Positions 34,165 to 44,833 of a DNA stretch of 64,000 nt are shown here, piece by piece (within the stretch, counting starts at the first letter, position 1; each line of letters starts with the position of its first letter). This DNA comes from Diplocarpon mali. Its lineage: Eukaryota; Ascomycota; Leotiomycetes; Helotiales; Drepanopezizaceae. The stretch covers positions 62,001 to 126,000 of the forward strand of contig JAENRP010000072.1 in assembly GCA_024741835.1 (NCBI GenBank), written 5' to 3'. Under the pieces are notes generated by a model. The model saw only the letters and a list, made by a program, of their open reading frames with translations, had not been told where the DNA came from and searched no databases. Made by a program: the position numbers and the translations under genes.

Positions 34165-35135
34165 GTTTACAACGTAGGAGCTTACGCCTGGATTTTGGGC
34201 ATTCCAGCGGGAGTTTCGAGGAGTTCGTTGGGAAATCACGGCATGGATGGCGGCGCACTGGGTATTACGGTGCAGCGACTTGATGTACAATACAATCAAC
34301 CTGAGTCGTTTAACTAGGCATAGGAGGTACTTTTGTAGCAATATTAAGGGGAGCCTGTCATACATTTGAGGACATAGGCTTGATGGCATAGCCTGGATCA
34401 GAGTCAAACTGCTAAGGCTATGCCTGCACTAATAGGGATCTCCAAACTCATCACGTACCGAAATTCGAGGTGAGCAGACGCAGAGCAGCTCTCCTGTGCA
34501 CTTTAACGCTATTTACCGTTGCCGCCAACCAATAAATTCCTCTTTAAAGCTTGAATCGCAAACTACTTACTCCTGCACCTATTAGTATCGGCCGCCATCC
34601 TCTGTGAAATCCACCTTCGAGCCCCCTCAGCCTACTGCTCCATCTTCTCCGGATCGCTCTCCAAATCTTGCGTGCCGTCTGGTCCCGGAATATGTCGTGC
34701 CCTCGCAGAACCAGTTCACGCCAAAGCTTCTCTTCCCAGGCTCTTCAAGGCATGAAAACTCGTTACTTTCCACGCCCGCGCAGAAGACAGAGCGAACACA
34801 GCCCCAGCGGGCGACGTCGGTGATGGTTATCCGTCCCGAAATAGCAGCTCAGATGTGCATTTTTGTAAGTACGTTTCGGGGCCTAAGTAGAGACGGCGGG
34901 TATATTAAAAGGAGAAAATGAAGAAGAGGAAGAAGCAGAGGGAGGTGAAGGTGTAAGAGCTAGTAGGCATCCAACGTACCTTAGCCTCTGACGACAATCA
35001 CCTGACTCGATAACGCTTTAAAGTTCAGCCGTTCCGTTACAATTTGGCCCTTGTGGCCTTGTGTCAAATCGTCAACCTACTACTTAGCTTGCAGTTCAAA
35101 GTATCCAGATAATCCCCGAGCTGCACCCGCACAAC
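34165..35135. other. Intergenic region with one exon-like frame
   Basis: This lies between the Sec39 and BBP genes. A plus-strand frame from about 34586 to 34864 is open, is preceded by TATTAG and ends at a strong donor (TTT|GTAAGT). No start codon or partner exon could be found. The rest shows no gene. Confidence 0.45.
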
Positions 35136-37349
35136 ATGTCGTGGAGACAGCAAGGAAGCACAGGGTCGAACAACATTCCTCTGGGAAACAAGCGCAGGTT
35201 TGTAGCCGGCGAAGATGCATCTCCTCAACGCGACGAGAATCACTACCCTTCGCAGCCTAGCAATGGTGGCTATGATGGAGGCTTCAAACGTGGCCGCAGT
35301 CCAGTAAGAGGTGAGCCTCCATTACCCAAGCAAAGGAGTGCGTCAATGCTAATTACATGTAACAGAGGAATCTTCTGGTGATGGATCCCGACGTCGCAAG
35401 AAGAGAAATCGCTGGGGCGACCAGACGGAGAACAAGGCTGCGGGCCTCATGGGTCTTCCGACTGCTATCATGGCCAATATGACCAGTGAACAATTGGAGG
35501 CTTACACTCTACACTTACGTATTGAAGAAATCAGCCAGAAGCTTAGGATCGATGATGTTGTGCCGGCAGATGGCGACAGGTACGGCTCCCCCATCCGCTT
35601 CCTCAATACAGGCTAACATTGCGCAGGTCTCCTTCTCCTCCACCTCAGTATGATAACTTTGGTCGTCGTGTCAATACCCGGGAGTACAGATACAGAAAAC
35701 GCCTTGAGGACGAACGCCACAAACTGATTGAGAAGGCCATGAAGGTTATTCCTAACTATCATCCGCCACAGGATTATCGACGTCCTACCAAGACACAGGA
35801 GAAAGTCTATGTTCCAGTCAATGACTATCCAGAAATTAACTTCAGTATGATTGCTAACCCTCTAACATTTCTCCTAACTTTTCTCTTCAAACATCCCCCC
35901 CTTACTACATGTTCCTTTCTTTACTGTGTGACCGTGTGTGGGCAGAGAATGTAACACATTGTCACCACTAACCTTCAACTCACCACATTTTGCTCTTAGC
36001 CTTTGACCATATACTAATACTTAGCTTGCGCTTTACTAAGTCGGCTTGCTCATTGGACCTCGTGGTAACACATTGAAAAAAATGGAGACAGAATCCCAGG
36101 CCAAGATCGCCATTCGAGGAAAAGGATCTGTCAAGGAAGGAAAAGGTCGCTCCGACGCAGCTCACACCAGCAACCAGGAGGAGGATCTTCATTGCTTGAT
36201 CATGGCAGACACCGAGGAGAAGGTCAACAAGGCGAAGAAGCTGATCCATAATATCATTGAGACAGTAAATTGCTACTTCCCGATTCAAAAGCCACCTCAC
36301 TAACATAATCAGGCTGCTTCTATTCCCGAAGGCCAGAACGAGCTTAAGCGCAATCAACTTCGTGAGCTTGCCGCACTTAACGGTACTCTTCGCGACGATG
36401 AAAATCAAGCTTGTCAAAACTGTGGTCAAATCGGCCATCGAAAATACGACTGTCCAGAACAACGCAACTTCACTGCCAACATCATCTGTCGTGTTTGTGG
36501 TAACGCAGGCCATATGGCTAGAGATTGCCCTGATCGGTATGCCGATCATTCGTTTCATTAGAGGAGGAAACTGACTGGTCTTAGACAACGTGGTGCTAAT
36601 TGGCGAAACGATGGTCCTGGTGCTCCCCCTGCCGCTGGAGTTGGCCGTATTGGTGCTGGCGATGCAGTTGACCGCGAGTACGAGGTAGGCAATATCTACT
36701 TGCTCTATAATAGAAGATCACTAATAGTCCGCAGTCGCTAATGCAAGAACTTTCTGGTGCACCTGCGTCTGGAGATGCTCCGAAACGAATCGAGTCTGGC
36801 GCAGCTGCAGGCTTCGATCAACCTCCTCAGGACGATACGAAGCCTTGGCAACGTGGACCTACCGGCGCCGCTGCCCCATGGCAAAAGCGAGACGAAAACC
36901 GTGGATATGAGTCTCGTGATCCCGCCCCCGCTGCACCTTGGGCTAGAGACCGTGGTCGTGGAAACGGGAACGACAGCCGTGGTGGAGATTCTTACTACGG
37001 CAGTGGTCAATCCAATAACGCTCCTCCTTCGGGTCCTTCTGGAGCTTCTGGTACTGCCGCTCCTTGGGCACAACAACAGGCTCCTACCTACCCTCCTGCA
37101 GCCGGATACGGTGGCTATGCCGCTCCGGGTTATAGTGCTGGCTACCCCTCTCAGCAAAGTATGGGTGCGCCACCTGGTCTGGCCGCTCCACCGGGACTGA
37201 GTGGTGCTGGTTTGAATGCTCTCTTGCAGCAATTCGCAGGTAGCCCACCTCCTCCTCCACCGAGCTCGAGCATTCCACCCCCGCCGCCCGGAAGTGCTCC
37301 CCCGCCTCCCCCTCCATCGGATGCCCCCCCGCCACCACCTGGCAGTTAG
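35136..37349 (+). CDS. bbp: Branchpoint-binding protein (SF1/BBP, Msl5)
   Basis: Seven exons, 35136-35310, 35366-35579, 35627-35844, 36041-36264, 36313-36536, 36585-36684 and 36735-37349, encode 589 residues. BBP recognises the intron branch site in early spliceosomes and contacts U2AF. Domains in order: the N-terminal U2AF-ligand motif (KKRNRWGD), the SPSP element ([15 protein letters not shown]), a helical domain, a KH-QUA2 domain at about 188-277 with the loop [13 protein letters not shown], and two CCHC zinc knuckles (Cys311/314-His319-Cys324 and Cys336/339-His344-Cys349). A long Pro/Gly/Ala-rich tail ends in polyproline blocks ([17 protein letters not shown]). Six introns are present; five are 47-55 nt and one, inside the KH domain, is 196 nt. 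Confidence 0.97.
36011..36019 (+). promoter_or_regulatory. TACTAATAC branch site in BBP intron 3
   Basis: This near-ideal branch sequence lies 21 bases before the acceptor (CTTTACTAAG, ends 36040) of the 196-nt intron 35845-36040. A closer AG at 36023-36024 is probably too near the branch point to be used. The gene product itself binds such sites. Confidence 0.7.
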
Positions 37350-38590
37350 TTCACTTGGTAGCGAGTTACCCATTTTTTCAGTCGGTGGGCATGATAACAA
37401 TTAGGAGAATCAGATTCGGATGCTCACTAACGCCTACTTGGACCTGGGGTCTGCCTGCTAGGTTGCTAACATAGGTTTGCGGACTTTTTTTGATCATAGC
37501 AGTGTTATATCTGCTGGGTGGGTTGGGTGGCTTTTTTGGCCCCGAATACTTACATGGTTTAGTTTGTTTCTTGCGGTCCAGCCTTTCAATGTAGTAGTCA
37601 ATCAATTTGCTTCTTTCCTTCTTGACTTGAAATAATCTTATGCCGCTGGCACTCTGCTCGCATTGGTCCTGCCCTGGGTTATGCTACGGCTCAAGTGCGC
37701 GAAAGATCGCAATGTGCTAGCCATCGAAATACATGCCAGGGGTTTTCTATTTCGCAACCAGGCAAACTAGTTGCGATTTTCGATGCTTGGCAGTATAATC
37801 TGTCTGTTTTAGCCAGCATCAAGCAATTATACGTGTGCATGTCCTTGTACCCACTGCTAGAAATTTATCGATATGTATAGTGTATATAATGACAGAACTT
37901 CTTGGTGGGAAGTTTATTGTACTTAAATCCTCGACATTCGGCTTCTTCGCTGTGACACATCCACGCGACCTAAAAAGCATAAGTGTAAGTGCACCATGTG
38001 CTGGCACTGGGGCAGAGCAAGTCAAGACTTTTTGGTGCGATTTTCAAAGTTGAAATATACCAGCACGGAGACGTCGCTGACCGTATACATAGAGTCTGTC
38101 TTGTGTGTGATACTGGGATGGCTTGTGGTGAGCATGAAGTGGAGTTGAGGTTATGTTTTCAGAGCGGATGCGGGCGTGTAGAAGGTTGCAGCGCCTTTGA
38201 GTTGGAAGCCATTGAGGATCGGCGAGGCAGAGGCTGCGGCGACGAGGTAGGCAAGCGGTTGGAGTCTAGACTTTTGGTGGAGCCACAACAGAACGGAAAA
38301 TTCGAAGCTTCTGAGATGTCAATACTGAGGAAGAAAAGCCTGTGCAAGAAAAATGGATGGATTGGACGTATTTCGGCAAGTGCCAATACTATGTCATCAT
38401 TCTCACGTTTACAGTTTCATTCTCTCCAGTGGGAAAACAGGCTGATCCTATTATATTCTCTCAAGTATTACGCTCCAAGGAAATATCTCAATCAAGGTCC
38501 AGAATCCAAATTCCGACATATGAGGAACCTAGGCGCCAGCCAGTACTCTGGGCCGACGTGAAATTACAAAATCTATAAGCACATTACAGT
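37350..38590. other. Intergenic, converging 3' flanks
   Basis: This lies between the 3' ends of the BBP gene and the coiled-coil gene. Short open frames on both strands lack motifs and often start with non-ATG codons. No gene is supported. Confidence 0.55.
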
Positions 38591-41500
38591 CTAGTGGTGC
38601 GCCATCTTTCTCTTCTTCGTCGCCATCTGCTCCGACGACACAGCCTTCCCCTTCGACGCTGCTGTCTCTACATCTGGCATCGCGGCATTAGAATCGGTGG
38701 CATTAATGACGACCTGTGGAGACGCGCCCGTCGATTTATTATGTCTTGCCTCGCGATGCTCGGGTGCCGGTGTGGCAACCGCCTCGTCGAAGTCTTCCAA
38801 ATGTGCTTTCACGGGCTGCTTGCGCTTTGAAAGGCGGTGCGGTGCCTGCTCAGGTGCTGTCTTGAGCGCCGAAGCCCGCCCTGGACGAGACAGTGTGTCT
38901 TCCGTGGCTGATCTACGTGTCGGCGCCTGCTCATCGTTCTCCTTGAGGGTATTTGGAATCGACTCACGAGAAGAGTTCTTGCGCGATCGCCTCGAGGAAG
39001 ACGACGCCGCAGTGGCCTCTTCTTCGCCGCTGTGGTCAGATGCAGCGTCTGAGGAAAGCCTCAAGTTCTGCGTCAACCCGTCAATGGGAACGACTGGGAC
39101 CTCATCAGGGGTTTGCGGCAGCAGCACAACAGGCTTCTTCTTCTCCTTTCGGGCGTACGCGACGAGGTTGTTGAAGATGTCATCCTTCAAAGCAAAGAGC
39201 TTCGCGTTCAGATCAGCGATGTCGATATCTCTATTCTCACTGACGTGAGCCAACTCCTTCTTGGTGGCTGCAACTTCCTTTCGGAGTCCTTCATTGCTGG
39301 CTTTGAGCGCGACAAGCTTGTGCTTAAGATCTGTCTGCTCAGCGTCGTCCTTCTCACCCCCCTCGTAATCAGGATCGTGGACGAGGTCTTCGGGGCCGTC
39401 GTTCTGCACCAGAGCCAACTCTTCTTCCAGCCTTTCGATTTCCGACTCCAGCCCGGCAATTCTACTTTCTTGGCTCTGGTTCTCCTCCTCAAGCTCTGCC
39501 TGCAGGTCTTTGTAGTTCTTGATCTCTGCCTTGAACTGCATCTCGTCGCGCGCCCACTTCTTCTTGGGCAGCTGGCTTTGCTTGGTGAGTTGCTCGATTT
39601 GACGCTTGAGATCCTCGGCATTGACAGGCGTGACGTTCTCAAGCTTCTTGTAGGCGGCCTTGAGGCTCTCCTGGAGAGCTTCCTTGGCAGATGTCAGACT
39701 CTCAACCTGGTGCTTGAATTTGGCGTGGCTCTTGTCAGCACAGGTGGACTTTGCGTTGTCACTCGCTCTCAGGATCTCGACCTGACCCTCGAGATACTCG
39801 TTTTCGCGTGTGATCCTCGCGACCTCACGCTCGAGGGTTTGCGAATTGTCGCGCGCCGTGGCCGCGGTAAGCTTCTCCTGGATCGTAATGTTTTGAGCGA
39901 AAAGGACATCGACCATTGCTTTGAACTCCTCGCAATCGTTAACCTCATCATTCTTTGCAAAGGCTTCTTTGAGTCTGTCTCTTGCGGCAGCCAGTCGATC
40001 GCAAAGTGTCTTGTTTTCTCTGACCACGGCCTTCACCTCGGCCTTCTGTGCCTGTAGCTGGCTTCTGATCTTCTCGAGTTCGGCGTCATTTCCTGTGTCG
40101 GGCTTAGCATCAGGGTTGTTATCCAGCCACGTGAGAAGCTCTTCCGCTGCATCAGCAACTCCGCGGAGAATCTTGTTATTGGCCTTGTTACGATGGCCAT
40201 CGCGCAAGATGGCAATTGTAGTCTCATTGAACAACTCTGCAGTCTTCTTCTTCTCTGCTGCAATTTTGTGCTTAAGGGCGTGGACCTGATCCTTCAGGGC
40301 TTTAATCTTCTTTGCATGTGTAGCCTTCTCTTTCTCCCTGGTTTTCTTAAGACCCTCCACTTCCTGCACAAGGTCTACAACTGCTTGAGTATCCTCTTCG
40401 TCAGCGGCAGAAGTACCTGGTTTGAAAATACTCTTGTTCCTCTCCAGGCGAGCGATCTTCGATTTGAGTTTCAGGATCTCTCTCTGGTTATCGACGATGT
40501 TAGCTTGAAGGTCGGCAGTTCTGTCGCTCTTCAAGTCCTTGGCAAGCTTGTGTGAATCTTCACTGGCCTTGGTCTCATTAACGCTGGCTGTCAGATGGTG
40601 AATTCTGCGATGAGCATCGCGAAGCTGGGCTTGAGCCTTGTTGAATTGTTGCAACTCGTCATCCTTTTCGGTGAGTAGTCTATTCTGGTGATGAATCATC
40701 TTTGTGTACTCGCCGCGACCAGGATCTGGAACTGCCTCGCTCAACTGGACTGTGAGCATATCCGTTTGAGCGTTCAGATCTCTGATTCTACTGTTCAGAG
40801 CTGCAACCTTCTGCTGATGACTTCTTCCGATAGCTGCGAGCTCGTGAGTCAGATCCTCAAACTGGACTCGGTTCTCCTCGGCCATCCGGCGGAATTCGAA
40901 GTTCTGCCCAATGAGACTGTCGATGGTCTGACGCTGACGTCGAGCCTCGTTTCCTCGATAGGTCTCTACGATGTCGTTTGGTAGCGAGCCGCAATTGCCA
41001 CATGGACCTCTGGGTCTATCTCCATCTTCACCATCTCCACCATCTCTTCCAGCAAATCCTGTGCGAGTATCTGCCCGATTGGGACGAACTCTGCCGGCAC
41101 ACAGTGCATCGATCAAGGCGTTTAAGCGATCGAGTTCCGCTTGTGTAAGTGCGAGACTTCTCCTAGCCTCGTCGCAGCCGTGCAGTTGTCTTCTGAGTTC
41201 ACTGCTTACCGCTCTTAGACGAGCAAGCTCTGCCTGATCTGGGTTCAAGTCTTGCCGAAGCCTCTCGACCTCAAGCTGTAGAGCTGCAAGTTGTCTTCTG
41301 AGCTCTTCTGCCTCAGCATCCCCTGACCGGTTATCGATGTCTGCTTCGAGTTCTCCTATGCGCAGCTCTAGCCTCATTCTCAGGTCCTGCTCTCCTCGGA
41401 GTTGCGTCTGAAGCGAAGCGTTCCTGTCTGATTCCGAGACACCGATTCCCAATTCGTTTTGGAGTTCGGTAATCCTGAGAGTGAATGCTCGAAGGTTTGT

Positions 41501-44500
41501 TTTGAGGTCTGCCACTTCCCTGGCGCTGCCGTTCTGAGCCTCTGTGTTGGCTCGCCTGGCTGCGTCTAAGAGCCCCTGAATATTATCGAGCCTCGCTTGC
41601 ACCACAGCCACAGCTTGTTGCCGTAGCAAGATAGCCTGGGCCGCTGCTCGCGCCTTACTTGCCTCGGCCGCTTCACGTTCTGTAGTTGCTACTCGGAGAG
41701 CTTCGTCAGAATTCGCCAGCAGCCCTTCGAGCTGTGTGATTCGGGTACTCAAAGCTTGCACATTCGGCGGCACCCCGACGTTCAAAGCAGCTATGGCGTC
41801 GTCCCGTTCGCGTCTTGCTAGGTCTCTCTCCTGTTTATACCTGGCCTGATCCGTCGTGATGAGGACCACCTGTAACTGTGCTGTTCTTAGGGCGTTTCTG
41901 GCTTCCGCAAGCTTCTTGGCTAGGTCAGCATCGACAGTACAACCGGGAATGCCCGTGTCCAGATCCTCGGTGGCTGTTGCAAGTTCGGCTTGGAGTTGTG
42001 CGATGCTGGCGTTTGCAGTGTCAAGGGTTATTTGGGCAGAGTCTCTCTCGCTTGTGCTTGTAGCCACTTGGGCTGTGAGTACGGCTATTTCGGCTTCGTG
42101 GATTGTGATTGCCTGCTTGAGGCGCTCAACTTCAGTATTGTCGCCGTCAGGGTTTGCGTCTTGACAGTCTTGAAGCTGCTTCTTGAGCCGGGCAACTTCA
42201 GCATTATCCGGCGTCGACTTTGCGTCCTCAAAGTCTTTAAGTTGCTTCGTAAGTTGTGAAATTGAGGCTCTCGCTTTCGCAAGAGAATCTTCTGCCTTCT
42301 CTTTGGCAGTAATTGCCGCTGCCGTTCTCGCCTTTTCATTGTTATTGGTTTTCGAGTTAGCGTCGGGCGCGTTGGAGACCTTTTTTTCTTGTCTTTTATT
42401 GGTGCTCTTCATTCTCTCAATCCGGGCCAGTGCACGATCAAGTCTCTTCTGCATGACAGCTATTGATTCTTCGAGCTTCTTCTCCTTGTCAGTTGAGATG
42501 GGATCACCGCTACCGGCTAGAGAGCGGCTCCCTGATGGCGCACGTACATTGCAGTCGTCAAGATCGCCTCGTATCTTGTCTCTCTCAGTGGTTACCTTGT
42601 CAAGTTGTTGTTGCAGGGCTGCCTTAGCAGTCTCGACTCCTTGGAGTCTGGTGGTTTCTTGTCGCAAAACTGCCAACTTCCGCTCATATTCTCGCAATTG
42701 TGCTGTGATCGCCGCAAGCTGTGTAGCGCTGCGGGCTGGATCATCTCGAGCCTCTTCACAATCCCTGAGCTGGGCTTTCAGAGCATCAAGTTCTGCTTGG
42801 TTGGCTAGCAGACCCGGGGCCAAGCCACCCTCGAGCTGTAAAATTCTGTCCTGAAGGATTTTGATATTCGTGATGTTTGCAGCATACAGCGTCATGATCT
42901 CTGTGAGAGCGGTTCCACACTCAGTGCATTTGCTGCTTCCTGGACCTGGCAGTCCGACACTGCCACCACCACGACCTGAGCCTCCCGCTTTGAGGCAATT
43001 CTCAAGAGCGGTGATTAGGTTGCTGATCTTTTCGGCTTCAGAGAAGGCAGGGAGTATATTTTCGAAATTCTTGCGTATTTCTTCCAGGCCCGTTAAGCCA
43101 GTGATCTTGCCTGCTCCGCTGGAGCAGCTGACTTTCGTAGCGGCCAGCTCAGCACGGAGATCGCTGTTTATTTTCTGAAGAGCGTTGTTCTCATCTGTGC
43201 ATTCTGTATCTGCGACGGGCAGTGTCTCGTTCCTCTGGACCAGCGCAGCCACATTCTCCTGGGTTTGTTCCTCTCGGTCCTTGATCTTGTCATCGGTGGC
43301 AGTACGGCCTCTGGCTGTCGTAAGATCCTTGTGAAGCTGGTCGATCTGGTCCCGAAGAATCTTATTCTCCGCATCGCGGTCTGCGTCTGCTTGCGCACAA
43401 TCCGCCTGTCGCCTTGCTTCTTCTTGTGCGTTGATTCGAAGCTGATTTTGAAGGCGTCTGATCTCGGTCTGGAGATCCGACTTCGCCTGCTCGCGATTCT
43501 CGTCTAATACTTCAGTGACATCCCGATCGATCCAGCTGCCAGCAGACCATTTCTGCCTATCGTCGTCAGCATCCTCTACTGGTGTTTCATGTGCGGCATC
43601 GTCGGCTGCGGCTACAGACGGCTTCCTGCCCTGATGGATGTCAAGGATGCCCGAGGCATCAGCAGTCCATGTCTGCGCAACCGTAGTCAGGTCGGAAGCG
43701 GTTCGCTCAATCTCCTGCCAGATCAGCTCAAGGGTTTTCGTTTTACCTGCGCATTGAGGGTAGGTTGTCTTGTAGAAATCCAAGGCGTTGCGAAGCTCAA
43801 CAGCAAGTCTTTGAGGGATATTGGCCTCCTCTTTGAAATCTTCTGCTAGCCTCACCAAGTTGTCGATGCTACCTCTAGCATCTTCTCCTTCTGTAATCCG
43901 ATCAATGGTATACCGGAGTACGTCCTCTACTTCCGACAAGATCCCTCCAAGCCTACTCACGCCGATTTGTCTCAGATGCCGGTTGAAAGTGACGACCTTT
44001 GCCGCGGCGCCACACTCAGAGCTCGATTCTCGCAAGTCGACCAGAGCGTTAGCGAACCTATCGGACAGGTCAATGATCTTTTCAGCGCTCCCCAAAATGA
44101 TATCCTTGTCGGTTTGCCGCTTACTCGCTAGCTCGGTCAGCTTTGTGATTTTGTCCAAAGGCGCCGCTCCCGATGATGAATCTTGAATAGCTGTGATTCT
44201 AGATTCGAGATCTGCCACCTTGGCCTGTAACGCGTCTTTGTCATGCGCGAGTTTGACAGCCGTTTCGCCGACTATGTGATTGGCCTCCTGCATCTGAAGC
44301 AATTGGTTGTTATAATTTCGTTCGAGTTCTGTGACCCGAGCCTCTGCGAGTTCTGCTCGGTCTTTGAAGAGCCCGCAATCTATCAGGAGCTGTTCCTGTA
44401 TCTCCTTCTGAGTCACCACGATCGCCACATTCCTGAATGCAACATTGGTGATGACATCCTCCACCTCAGCGATCGCGGCGTCAAGCCTCTTCTTGTCGAG

Positions 44501-44833
44501 TTCCGGCTCGGCATCCTGCAGGGCTACAGATCTAGCCTTGACACGGTCATAGAAAGTGCCAAGTTCCAACAACGATGTATCCCAATTAGCTCTCGCAGCC
44601 ATCGCCGCCGTCTTTAAGTCATCTGGTATCTGCACCGGTGATGACGGCGTCTTGCGCAGCTTCTCCAACTCGTCCTGCTGCGCGCCAATCACACCCAGCG
44701 CACCCCTGAGCTCCATAAGCAGGTACTGCACCGCTGCCGGGCCGTTGTTGCTCTCGAGCTGATTCTGGATCCTGGCGTCGACGGCCTCCGCGTCAAGGAA
44801 GTCCCGCGCCGTGGCTGAGGTTGGCGCCGCCAT
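38591..44833 (-). CDS. Giant intronless coiled-coil protein with two CxxC modules
   Basis: A single exon of 2080 residues. The start is set at 44833 (MAAPTSATARDFLD) because its context GCCGCCATGGCG is a strong initiation site; an in-frame extension to 44944 lacks that support. Nearly the whole chain is heptad-rich, with Glu/Lys/Gln/Leu/Ala-rich coils and frequent short motifs of the form LxDCxxA (LRDCEEARDDP, LQDCQDANPDG, LHGCDEARRS). Two glycine-rich breaks interrupt the coil, each beside a CxxC: Cys636-T-E-Cys639 (after SGRGGGSVGLPGPGSS) and Cys1278-G-N-Cys1281 (after GGDGEDGDRPRG). The C-terminus is Ser/Thr/Ala-rich and basic, with possible nuclear signals (LSKRKQPVKAH, TKKRKM). I cannot assign a family. 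SMC/Rad50 ATPase motifs are absent, so it is a structural or tethering coil. A nuclear place is a guess from the basic end. Confidence 0.85.
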   Translation of the reverse strand: MAAPTSATARDFLDAEAVDARIQNQLESNNGPAAVQYLLMELRGALGVIGAQQDELEKLRKTPSSPVQIPDDLKTAAMAARANWDTSLLELGTFYDRVKARSVALQDAEPELDKKRLDAAIAEVEDVITNVAFRNVAIVVTQKEIQEQLLIDCGLFKDRAELAEARVTELERNYNNQLLQMQEANHIVGETAVKLAHDKDALQAKVADLESRITAIQDSSSGAAPLDKITKLTELASKRQTDKDIILGSAEKIIDLSDRFANALVDLRESSSECGAAAKVVTFNRHLRQIGVSRLGGILSEVEDVLRYTIDRITEGEDARGSIDNLVRLAEDFKEEANIPQRLAVELRNALDFYKTTYPQCAGKTKTLELIWQEIERTASDLTTVAQTWTADASGILDIHQGRKPSVAAADDAAHETPVEDADDDRQKWSAGSWIDRDVTEVLDENREQAKSDLQTEIRRLQNQLRINAQEEARRQADCAQADADRDAENKILRDQIDQLHKDLTTARGRTATDDKIKDREEQTQENVAALVQRNETLPVADTECTDENNALQKINSDLRAELAATKVSCSSGAGKITGLTGLEEIRKNFENILPAFSEAEKISNLITALENCLKAGGSGRGGGSVGLPGPGSSKCTECGTALTEIMTLYAANITNIKILQDRILQLEGGLAPGLLANQAELDALKAQLRDCEEARDDPARSATQLAAITAQLREYERKLAVLRQETTRLQGVETAKAALQQQLDKVTTERDKIRGDLDDCNVRAPSGSRSLAGSGDPISTDKEKKLEESIAVMQKRLDRALARIERMKSTNKRQEKKVSNAPDANSKTNNNEKARTAAAITAKEKAEDSLAKARASISQLTKQLKDFEDAKSTPDNAEVARLKKQLQDCQDANPDGDNTEVERLKQAITIHEAEIAVLTAQVATSTSERDSAQITLDTANASIAQLQAELATATEDLDTGIPGCTVDADLAKKLAEARNALRTAQLQVVLITTDQARYKQERDLARRERDDAIAALNVGVPPNVQALSTRITQLEGLLANSDEALRVATTEREAAEASKARAAAQAILLRQQAVAVVQARLDNIQGLLDAARRANTEAQNGSAREVADLKTNLRAFTLRITELQNELGIGVSESDRNASLQTQLRGEQDLRMRLELRIGELEADIDNRSGDAEAEELRRQLAALQLEVERLRQDLNPDQAELARLRAVSSELRRQLHGCDEARRSLALTQAELDRLNALIDALCAGRVRPNRADTRTGFAGRDGGDGEDGDRPRGPCGNCGSLPNDIVETYRGNEARRQRQTIDSLIGQNFEFRRMAEENRVQFEDLTHELAAIGRSHQQKVAALNSRIRDLNAQTDMLTVQLSEAVPDPGRGEYTKMIHHQNRLLTEKDDELQQFNKAQAQLRDAHRRIHHLTASVNETKASEDSHKLAKDLKSDRTADLQANIVDNQREILKLKSKIARLERNKSIFKPGTSAADEEDTQAVVDLVQEVEGLKKTREKEKATHAKKIKALKDQVHALKHKIAAEKKKTAELFNETTIAILRDGHRNKANNKILRGVADAAEELLTWLDNNPDAKPDTGNDAELEKIRSQLQAQKAEVKAVVRENKTLCDRLAAARDRLKEAFAKNDEVNDCEEFKAMVDVLFAQNITIQEKLTAATARDNSQTLEREVARITRENEYLEGQVEILRASDNAKSTCADKSHAKFKHQVESLTSAKEALQESLKAAYKKLENVTPVNAEDLKRQIEQLTKQSQLPKKKWARDEMQFKAEIKNYKDLQAELEEENQSQESRIAGLESEIERLEEELALVQNDGPEDLVHDPDYEGGEKDDAEQTDLKHKLVALKASNEGLRKEVAATKKELAHVSENRDIDIADLNAKLFALKDDIFNNLVAYARKEKKKPVVLLPQTPDEVPVVPIDGLTQNLRLSSDAASDHSGEEEATAASSSSRRSRKNSSRESIPNTLKENDEQAPTRRSATEDTLSRPGRASALKTAPEQAPHRLSKRKQPVKAHLEDFDEAVATPAPEHREARHNKSTGASPQVVINATDSNAAMPDVETAASKGKAVSSEQMATKKRKMAHH

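Noticed and set aside
39113..40057. Long plus-strand frame (314 codons) over the coiled-coil gene
   Set aside because: It is antisense to a 2080-codon frame with strong heptad pattern and a strong start context; Leu-rich antisense frames are expected opposite Glu/Lys/Gln codons.
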